Made by a program: the position numbers and the translations under genes
Notes under the pieces: model-generated
Database searches by the model: none
What the model saw: only the letters and a program-made list of their open reading frames with translations
Told to the model about the DNA's origin: nothing
NCBI GenBank assembly: GCA_017743275.1
Contig: JAGHZG010000117.1
Location: forward strand, 1-5,980
DNA: 5,980 nucleotides
Direction: 5' to 3'
From: Chloroflexota bacterium
GTDB taxonomy: Bacteria > Chloroflexota > Anaerolineae > B4-G1 > DUEL01
Part shown: one piece after another, positions 1-4,192 of the stretch
How positions within the stretch are numbered: position 1 is the stretch's first letter
How the letters are laid out: every line of letters begins with the position of its first letter

Positions 1-964
1 CGTGGACGGGCTCCGCGCTCAGGTGGGCCAGAATCAGCGCCTCCGTCTCCGTCGTCGGCAGGGCCTGGCGGGCCTCCTTCTGCTCGGCGACCATCGTCAG
101 GTTCAGTTCCTGCAGGATGTCGGCCGCGTCCAGCACCGGCTTGGCGCCGTCCTGGATGAGGCGGTTCGTGCCCGCGCACCCGGCGGAGAGAATGGAGCCG
201 GGGACGGCGAAGACGTCCCGGCCCTGCTCGGCCGCGTAGTCGGCGGTGATGAGGGCGCCGCTATCCCGCCCCGCCTCCGTGATGACGACGCCCAGACTCA
301 GCCCGCTGATGATGCGGTTGCGCGGGGGGAAGTTCCCCGGCTCCGGCTGAGTCCCCAGCGGGTATTCGCTGACCAGCGCGCCCTGCGCGGCGATGCGGCG
401 GGCCAGTTCCCGGTGCTCCGGCGGGTAGACCAAGTCAATCCCGCAGCCGAGAACGGCAATCGTGCGCCCGCCGGCCTCCAGCGCGGTCTGGTGGGCCACC
501 GCGTCAACCCCCCGCGCCAGCCCGCTGACAATGGTCACCCCGCTCTGGGCCAGGACGGAGACCAGCCGCCGGGTGACCTCCCGCCCGTAGGTGCTGGCGC
601 GGCGGGTGCCCACCACCGCCACCGCCCAGGCATCCTCCGGCTTCAGTTCCCCCCGGACGTAGAGCACAGGCGGCGGGTCGGGAATCTCCGCCAGGAGTTT
701 CGGGTACCCCTCGTCCTCCCAGGTGAGGATGTGGGCGCCCACGGCCGCGACTCGCCGGACCTCCCGGTCCAGGTCCACCCGGGCGCGGGTCTCCAGCAGA
801 TTCTCCAGCGACCGCCGGTCCAGCCCGACCCGGTACAGCGCTTCCGCGGGCGCATGCCACGCCCGCTCCACGTCCCCGAAGGCGTCTATCAGCATGCGCA
901 GGCGGGCCGGGCCGATGCCCCGCACCAGGTTGAACCCGACGTAGTAGCGCTCCCTTCCGGCCAT
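1..964 (-). CDS. dprA: DNA-processing protein DprA (C-terminus beyond the left edge)
   Basis: DprA (Smf) binds incoming single-stranded DNA in the cytoplasm and loads RecA during natural transformation; the family also occurs in bacteria not known to be competent. The reading frame is open to the left edge, giving 321 residues from an ATG at 964. Residues 8-30 resemble a helix-hairpin-helix segment (LVRGIGPARL). A Rossmann-like core follows, with VAVVGTRRAS (115-124), SGLARGVD (147-154), GCGID (173-177), FPPRNRIISGLS (212-223), EAGRDSGALIT (230-240) and GTNRLIQDGAK (265-275), all characteristic of DprA. The visible end (about 305-321) looks like the start of the small C-terminal winged-helix domain; full-length members are usually about 360-380 residues. 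The start is supported by a GAGG ribosome site at 970-973, 5 nt upstream. It lies 79 nt downstream of rimM, and the intervening inverted repeat overlaps the ribosome site. The identification is firm; use in transformation is inferred from the family only. Confidence 0.96.
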   Translation of the reverse strand, partial: MAGRERYYVGFNLVRGIGPARLRMLIDAFGDVERAWHAPAEALYRVGLDRRSLENLLETRARVDLDREVRRVAAVGAHILTWEDEGYPKLLAEIPDPPPVLYVRGELKPEDAWAVAVVGTRRASTYGREVTRRLVSVLAQSGVTIVSGLARGVDAVAHQTALEAGGRTIAVLGCGIDLVYPPEHRELARRIAAQGALVSEYPLGTQPEPGNFPPRNRIISGLSLGVVITEAGRDSGALITADYAAEQGRDVFAVPGSILSAGCAGTNRLIQDGAKPVLDAADILQELNLTMVAEQKEARQALPTTETEALILAHLSAEPVH

Positions 965-969
965 AGTTT

Positions 970-973
970 CCTC
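970..973 (-). promoter_or_regulatory. dprA ribosome binding site, overlapped by a hairpin arm
   Basis: GAGG on the minus strand lies 5 nt before the dprA ATG and fixes that start. Its first two transcribed bases (973-972) belong to the outer end of the inverted-repeat arm, so a folded leader would partly bury the site. Confidence 0.7.
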
Positions 974-1040
974 ACACCAAGACACAAAGACGCAAAGAAA
1001 TATTTTTTATATATCTTTGTGCCTTTGTGTCTTTGTGTGA
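972..1040. repeat. Imperfect inverted repeat of cacaaag units between rimM and dprA
   Basis: Two 26-nt arms (972-997 and 1015-1040) are complementary at 23 of 26 positions and flank a 17-nt loop made only of A and T. Each arm is itself built from short near-repeats of the type ACACAAAG. The element almost fills the spacer: rimM stops at 1044 and dprA starts at 964. Its low GC contrasts sharply with the flanking genes, which suggests a dispersed repeat rather than ordinary spacer; similar caca-aag palindromes occur in many environmental bacterial genomes. On the transcribed minus strand it would form a long A/U-rich hairpin touching the dprA ribosome site. There is no GC-rich stem followed by a U run, so it is not a classical terminator. 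Confidence 0.85.
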
Positions 1041-1043
1041 TAT

Positions 1044-1532
1044 TTATTCCAGCAGTCCCGGCAGGGGGACGATGACCATCCGGCGGGCAGTCAGGTCCAG
1101 TTCCCGCACCACATCCTCCACCGCTGGAATGAGCACTTCCCCGCGCGGTCCCCGGACGACGTAGACATCGTTGGCGCCCGTTTCCAGGACGTCCACGACC
1201 CGGCCCAGGGGTTCCCCCCCGTCGGTGAAGACCTCCACGCCGACGACCTGGAAATAGTAGTACTCCCCTTCTTCCAGCGGGACGGCGTCCTCCAGGGGAA
1301 TCTGGACCAGGAGTCCCCGCAGGGTTTCGGCGGTATTGCGGTCGTCGCAGCCGGCCAGTTTGATGAGCGCGGCGCCCTGGTGGAACCGGACCGCCTCCAC
1401 TGGGTAGGGCCTGGCCTGTGGGCCCAGGTAGAAGACGCGATGGAGCGGAAGCCGCTCCGGGTAACCGGTGAGGATTTCCATCCGCATCTCGCCCCGGACG
1501 CCGTGGGGGCGGAGGATGCGGCCGACGGTCAA
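1044..1532 (-). CDS. rimM: Ribosome maturation factor RimM (start uncertain)
   Basis: RimM binds ribosomal protein S19 and helps the 30S head and 16S rRNA mature in the cytoplasm. With the TTG at 1532 as start the protein has 162 residues. The N-terminal RimM barrel shows VGRILRPHGVRGE (3-15). The C-terminal PRC-like barrel carries EEGEYYYFQVVG (87-98), LGRVVDVLETGANDVYVV (109-126), the IPAVEDVV stretch (135-142) and a terminal PLPGLLE. Length and motif order match the family. The start is a problem: TTG is the first usual start codon near the homologous N-terminus, but it has no ribosome site and would drop the EPRFL residues that precede VGRI and fit relatives. An in-frame ACG at 1577, 9 nt after GGGGGGAG (1587-1594), would give 177 residues, a normal length. 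An in-frame GTG exists further upstream inside khpA. The gene follows khpA and precedes dprA on the same strand. The identity is certain; the start is not. Confidence 0.93.
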   Translation of the reverse strand: MTVGRILRPHGVRGEMRMEILTGYPERLPLHRVFYLGPQARPYPVEAVRFHQGAALIKLAGCDDRNTAETLRGLLVQIPLEDAVPLEEGEYYYFQVVGVEVFTDGGEPLGRVVDVLETGANDVYVVRGPRGEVLIPAVEDVVRELDLTARRMVIVPLPGLLE

Positions 1533-1535
1533 GAA

Positions 1536-1575
1536 GCGGGGCTCAGTCGGCCGAGGCGGCGGCCCTGAGCCCCGC
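1536..1575 (-). promoter_or_regulatory. Strong GC-rich hairpin at the rimM initiation region
   Basis: An 11-bp perfect inverted repeat (1536-1546 with 1565-1575, transcribed as GCGGGGCTCAG and CTGAGCCCCGC) encloses a second 5-bp stem (1549-1553 with 1560-1564) and a 6-nt loop, separated by a 2-nt bulge. That is 16 bp of nearly all G-C stem within 40 nt. On the transcribed strand it is followed by TTCTTG, where TTG is the first conventional rimM start codon. The tail has too few U residues for a good intrinsic terminator. It could be an attenuator, a structure controlling rimM translation, or coding sequence of the RimM N-terminus that happens to fold. Confidence 0.6.
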
Positions 1576-1617
1576 GTGGTTTCGGGCTCCCCCCTGGCTG
1601 GGTGGAGACGTCGGCGC

Positions 1618-1854
1618 TCAGACGATTTCCAGGGTGACCCGTTTTCCCTGTTTGGCGGCGAGCACACGAACAAGGGTGCGAATCGCATTGGCGGTTCGCC
1701 CGTCTTTGCCGATGATGCGCCCCATATCCTCGGGGGCGACCCGCAGTTCCAGGACGAGCGCGGCCTCGCCTTCAATCTCGGAGACCTGTACCTGGTGCGG
1801 TTTGTCGGCCAGCGCTTTGGCGATATACTCAACCAGGTCTTTCATTGCGGACAT
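1618..1854 (-). CDS. khpA: KH-domain RNA-binding protein KhpA (YlqC family)
   Basis: A small cytoplasmic RNA-binding protein. In Firmicutes KhpA pairs with KhpB and affects cell division, elongation and small-RNA levels; its role in this lineage is not established. The 78-residue protein is a single KH domain, the usual size for this family. The GxxG RNA-binding loop is G49-K-D-G52 within GRIIGKDGR (45-53), preceded by a strand ([13 protein letters not shown], 33-45) and followed by the helix [13 protein letters not shown] (54-66). The ATG at 1854 is chosen because GGAGG (1861-1865) lies 6 nt upstream; a second in-frame ATG at 1845 is too close to that site. The gene sits between rpsP and rimM, its normal place in this conserved cluster, which supports the assignment and a link to ribosome or RNA biology. 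Confidence 0.95.
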   Translation of the reverse strand: MSAMKDLVEYIAKALADKPHQVQVSEIEGEAALVLELRVAPEDMGRIIGKDGRTANAIRTLVRVLAAKQGKRVTLEIV

Positions 1855-1943
1855 GATGGACCTCCATGACGATGGTGGATGGGCGGTTGCTGTGGGTGAG
1901 GTTCCAGGTGGGAACAGGTCTCTCTGCTCTTCCCCCTTTCCCT

Positions 1944-2000
1944 CGGCTATCGTACGGGCGTGGAAGCCTCCCCGCCGCGGTCCGCCGGCCCGGATAGCCG
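1944..2000. repeat. GC-rich inverted repeat in the rpsP-khpA spacer
   Basis: The 178-nt spacer between rpsP and khpA (1855-2032) contains no gene. It holds the khpA ribosome site and this structure. The arms CGGCTATC (1944-1951) and GATAGCCG (1993-2000) are perfectly complementary. After a 3-nt bulge the pairing continues with CGGGC (1955-1959) against GCCCG (1988-1992), giving 13 bp around a GC-rich loop that can fold further. No T run follows on either strand, so it is not a classical terminator. It may be an RNA processing or stability element, or chance folding in GC-rich DNA. Confidence 0.45.
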
Positions 2001-2032
2001 GAGCGAGGCCGTGCCCTTGAGGAACGACGCGG

Positions 2033-2335
2033 TCAGGTGGTCGCCTCCGCGACCAGTGCTTCCAGGGGCTCTCCCGCTTTCAGCCGGGCGAACCGGGCCA
2101 GCGTCCCGCTTTTCTCCAGCAGGCGGGCGACGGCCTCCGTGGGCTGAGCGCCAACGCTCAGCCAGTAGAGCGCCCGGTCCTCCTGAATCTGGACCGTTTC
2201 CGGCTCCGTGCGGGGGTTGTAGAAGCCAATGGCTTCAATGTACGCCCCGTCCCGGGGAGACCGGGAGTCGGTAACCACAATGCGGTAACTGGGTTGCTTC
2301 TTGGCACCAACGCGCCGCAAACGGATTTTAACCAT
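2033..2335 (-). CDS. rpsP: 30S ribosomal protein S16
   Basis: S16 is a primary component of the 30S subunit body that binds 16S rRNA and helps assembly. The 100-residue protein begins [20 protein letters not shown] and continues with the near-invariant S16 segment [22 protein letters not shown] (20-41). It ends with the helical region [22 protein letters not shown] (52-73) and a slightly extended tail ending EATT. Family members are typically 80-100 residues. The start is fixed by the conserved N-terminus and by a full Shine-Dalgarno AAGGAGG (2339-2345), unusually close at 3 nt from the ATG. It lies 296 nt downstream of ffh and 178 nt upstream of khpA on the same strand. A candidate promoter at 2541-2569 could transcribe it separately from ffh with a leader of about 200 nt. 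Confidence 0.98.
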   Translation of the reverse strand: MVKIRLRRVGAKKQPSYRIVVTDSRSPRDGAYIEAIGFYNPRTEPETVQIQEDRALYWLSVGAQPTEAVARLLEKSGTLARFARLKAGEPLEALVAEATT

Positions 2336-2404
2336 TTTCCTCCTTGAGTTTGTGGGGTTCTGCTAAACTGAAATACCCGTCTTACCCTTGCTTCCCATTC
2401 AATG

Positions 2405-2486
2405 GGACACGGATGGACACGGATAATACGGATTTTCACGGATTTTTATCCTTGTTGATCCGTGAAATCCGTGTGTATCCGTGTCC
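2405..2486. repeat. ggacacggat inverted repeat in the ffh-rpsP spacer
   Basis: Two 29-nt arms (2415-2443 and 2458-2486) are complementary except for compensating one-base indels and a couple of mismatches, around a 14-nt loop. The decamer GGACACGGAT is also duplicated in tandem on the left (2405-2414 then 2415-2424), so the element looks like a unit array turned back on itself. The variants ACGGAT and TTCACGGAT recur inside both arms. Copies of such atccgtgtcc palindromes are scattered through intergenic DNA of various environmental bacteria, which suggests a dispersed repeat. In this position it would sit in the rpsP leader RNA if the promoter at 2541-2569 is used. Confidence 0.85.
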
Positions 2487-2540
2487 TGATTTCAAACCGT
2501 CAGGTGACCAGGTGCGGTTCCACTGTGCGCTCCGCATACA

Positions 2541-2569
2541 AACATACATCACCCTTTCTATTTTGTCAA
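2541..2569 (-). promoter_or_regulatory. Candidate sigma-70 promoter for rpsP and downstream genes
   Basis: On the minus strand a perfect -35 TTGACA (2564-2569) is followed after exactly 17 nt by TATGTT (2541-2546), which matches TATAAT at four of six positions. Transcription would begin near 2534 and run into rpsP. The placement, about 60 nt beyond the ffh stop and in the only sizeable spacer before rpsP, makes an internal operon promoter plausible. The weak -10 is the main reservation. Confidence 0.5.
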
Positions 2570-2597
2570 ATCGGGGGCATATCTCCATTTCGTTTGC

Positions 2598-2621
2598 AGG
2601 ACAACTGCGAGCAGTTGTCCT
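2598..2621. repeat. Perfect 10-bp hairpin just downstream of ffh
   Basis: AGGACAACTG (2598-2607) and CAGTTGTCCT (2612-2621) are exact reverse complements around a 4-nt CGAG loop. One mismatch outward, tttg (2593-2596) and caaa (2623-2626) can also pair. It begins 10 nt past the ffh stop codon on the transcribed strand. No U run follows, so termination would be weak at best; an RNA 3'-end stabiliser or a dispersed palindromic repeat are alternatives. Confidence 0.7.
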
Positions 2622-2631
2622 ACAAAACCTT

Positions 2632-3963
2632 TCACCCCCCAAACATCCGCGTCAGACCGGAAAGCAGGCCCCGCCCCCGGCTCATCTGCTTCAGCATCCG
2701 CTGCATCTGGCGGTACTGACCGATCAGGGCGTTCACCTCCTGGACGGTGGTCCCGCTCCCTCGGGCGATGCGCCGCTTCCGGCTGGCGTTCAGGATGCGC
2801 GGGTTGCGCCGCTCCTCCGGGGTCATGGAGAGGATGATGGCCTCTACCCGCTTCAACTGACGCTCCGCCTCCTTCGGGTCCACCGTGCCTGCTATTTTCC
2901 CCATCCCCGGCATCAGTTCCAGAATCTGCGTCACCGGCCCCATCTTGCGCACCTGGCGCAGTTGCTCCAGGAAGTCCTCCAGGTCAAACTCTGCCTCCTG
3001 GATTTTCTCCGCCATCCGGCGGGCCTGCTCGGCGTCAAAGGCCGCCTCTGCCCGCTCAATCAGCGTCAGCACGTCCCCCATCCCCAGGATGCGGGAGGCC
3101 AGCCGCTCCGGGTGGAAGACTTCCAGCGCATCGGCCTTCTCGCCCGTCCCCAGGAACTTGATGGGGACGCCGGTGACCGCCCGCATGCTGATGGCCGCCC
3201 CGCCGCGCGCGTCGCCGTCTATCTTGGTCAGGATCAGGCCGGTGAGGCCCAGCCGCTGGTGGAACCCTCCGGCGATGTTTACCGCCTCCTGCCCGGTCAT
3301 CGCGTCGGCGACCAGCAGAATCTCCACCGGACGGACCTGCCGGGCGATGGCCTCCAGTTCCCGCATCATCTCCTCGTCTATCTGGAGACGACCGGCGGTA
3401 TCCAGGATGACCACGTCGTAGCCCCGGCGGCGGGCCTCCTGCACGCCCCGGGCGCAGATGGACGGCGGGTCCGGCTCCACCCCTTCGCTGTAGACCGGGA
3501 GCCCCAGTTGGCGGCCCAGCACCTCCAGTTGGGTCACCGCCGCCGGACGGTAGGTATCGGCGGCGACCATCAGCGGCAAATGCCCCCGCTCCTTTAGATA
3601 ACGGGCCAGTTTGGCCACCGTCGTCGTCTTGCCCGAACCCTGCAGGCCGACGGCCATAATCACGTAGGGCGCCGGCCCCTTCAGTTCCAGCCGTCCCGGC
3701 TCCCCCAGCGTGGCGACCAGTTCCTCGTAGACGATTTTAATGACCTGCTGGGCCGGGCTGAGCGCCTGGCTCACCTCCGCGCCGATGGCACGCTCCCGCA
3801 CACGGGCGATGAAGTCCCGGACGACTTTGTAGTGGACGTCTGCCTCCAGCAGGGCCAGGCGGATTTCCCGCATCACCTCGTCCACATCCGCCTCGCGCAG
3901 GACGCCCCGCTTGCGTAGCCGCCCGAAGATGGCCTGAAGTCGGTCGCTCAGGTTCTCAAACAT
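2632..3963 (-). CDS. ffh: Signal recognition particle GTPase Ffh (SRP54)
   Basis: Ffh binds SRP RNA and signal sequences of nascent membrane proteins and, with FtsY, delivers ribosomes to the membrane translocon through paired GTP hydrolysis. The 443-residue length is typical. The N domain (1-90) is followed by the G domain with all motifs intact: GLQGSGKTTT (106-115, P-loop), DTYRPAA (136-142), DTAGRL (188-193), TKIDGDARGG (246-255) and GTGEK (272-276). The methionine-rich M domain (about 300-443) includes the SRP RNA-binding stretch SRKRRIARGSG (394-404) and VQEVNALIGQY (407-417). The ATG at 3963 is supported by AGGGGG (3972-3977) 8 nt upstream and by a promoter immediately before it. It is the first gene of the minus-strand cluster. 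No SRP RNA gene is seen in this window. Confidence 0.99.
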   Translation of the reverse strand: MFENLSDRLQAIFGRLRKRGVLREADVDEVMREIRLALLEADVHYKVVRDFIARVRERAIGAEVSQALSPAQQVIKIVYEELVATLGEPGRLELKGPAPYVIMAVGLQGSGKTTTVAKLARYLKERGHLPLMVAADTYRPAAVTQLEVLGRQLGLPVYSEGVEPDPPSICARGVQEARRRGYDVVILDTAGRLQIDEEMMRELEAIARQVRPVEILLVADAMTGQEAVNIAGGFHQRLGLTGLILTKIDGDARGGAAISMRAVTGVPIKFLGTGEKADALEVFHPERLASRILGMGDVLTLIERAEAAFDAEQARRMAEKIQEAEFDLEDFLEQLRQVRKMGPVTQILELMPGMGKIAGTVDPKEAERQLKRVEAIILSMTPEERRNPRILNASRKRRIARGSGTTVQEVNALIGQYRQMQRMLKQMSRGRGLLSGLTRMFGG

Positions 3964-3968
3964 CCGAT

Positions 3969-3997
3969 TTGCCCCCTATTGATGGCAGCATTATAAT
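3969..3997 (+). promoter_or_regulatory. Possible plus-strand promoter for the GH4 gene, overlapping the ffh promoter
   Basis: The -10 region ATTATAAT (3990-3997) is an 8-nt palindrome, so the plus strand also reads TATAAT (3992-3997). TTGCCC (3969-3974) lies 17 nt upstream and matches TTGACA at four of six positions. Transcription would start near 4004 and give the GH4 mRNA a leader of about 190 nt through the hairpin array. No better plus-strand promoter was seen between 3964 and 4192. Confidence 0.35.
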
Positions 3998-4018
3998 GGA
4001 GCAGTACCTTTTCGTCAA
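3990..4018 (-). promoter_or_regulatory. Near-consensus sigma-70 promoter of ffh
   Basis: Reading the minus strand, TTGACG (4013-4018) and a perfect TATAAT (3990-3995) are separated by exactly 17 nt. The expected start of transcription is near 3983, leaving a leader of only about 20 nt that includes the ffh ribosome site AGGGGG (3972-3977). Eleven of twelve consensus bases match, so this is the strongest promoter in the window and should drive the housekeeping cluster. Confidence 0.85.
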
Positions 4019-4036
4019 GCGAATTCAGGAGGGAGG

Positions 4037-4179
4037 GTGACTATTCAGGCGCTGACTGAAGTCAGCCTTCTTGGGCCTGTGGCCGATGGTCGGCCTTCGC
4101 CGACCTCAGGGTGTCGGCGGAGGCCGACACCCGGCACGAAGTGCCCAGGAAGGGTGATTTCAATCGGCTGAATAGTTAC
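4037..4179. repeat. Hairpin-rich element with terminal inverted repeats upstream of the GH4 gene
   Basis: The ends match as a 12-nt inverted repeat with one mismatch (4037-4048 and 4168-4179; the core ACTATTCAG / CTGAATAGT is perfect), and weaker complementarity continues inward. Inside are hairpins of GCTGAC/GTCAGC (4051-4066), GGTCGGC/GCCGACC (4088-4105, loop CTTC), GGGTGTCGGC/GCCGACACCC (4109-4132, loop GGAG, 10 bp perfect) and GGCAC/GTGCC (4133-4145). The three larger hairpins are perfect. No protein is encoded. The layout resembles a small non-autonomous or palindromic dispersed repeat, but I see no clear target-site duplication (flanks differ) and no transposase. It occupies most of the 229-nt spacer 3964-4192 between ffh and the GH4 gene and ends 13 nt before the GH4 start codon. 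Confidence 0.75.
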
Positions 4180-4181
4180 GA

Positions 4182-4189
4182 GGGAGGTG
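4182..4189 (+). promoter_or_regulatory. Ribosome binding site deciding the GH4 start
   Basis: GGGAGGTG lies just ahead of the coding region, with GGAGG at 4183-4187 and 5 nt to the ATG at 4193. An in-frame GTG at 4187 overlaps the site itself and so cannot be the start. Confidence 0.85.
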
Positions 4190-4192
4190 AAA

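Noticed and set aside
972..1040. AT-rich inverted repeat as an intrinsic terminator after rimM
   Set aside because: The stem is low in GC, the T-rich part is in the loop rather than after the stem, and dprA follows immediately.
2..1075. Long plus-strand open frame (357 codons) opposite dprA
   Set aside because: It is antisense to a convincing DprA, has an Arg/Pro/Gln-rich low-complexity translation typical of GC-rich shadow frames, and runs through the AT-rich repeat.
1044..1832. RimM extended upstream to an ATG at 1832 (262 residues)
   Set aside because: The extra 100 residues overlap khpA in another frame, have no RimM homology and no ribosome site, and would exceed the family length.
2336..2631. 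SRP RNA or another structured ncRNA gene next to ffh
   Set aside because: No SRP RNA hallmark hairpin was recognised; the spacer is explained by two palindromes and a candidate promoter.
2344..3597. Long plus-strand open frame (417 codons) opposite ffh
   Set aside because: It is the complement of Ffh with its conserved GTPase motifs; its start lies in the palindromic repeat spacer and its translation resembles no protein family.
4037..4179. Insertion sequence or CRISPR array
   Set aside because: There is no transposase, no clear target duplication and no regular repeat-spacer spacing; only nested inverted repeats are present.
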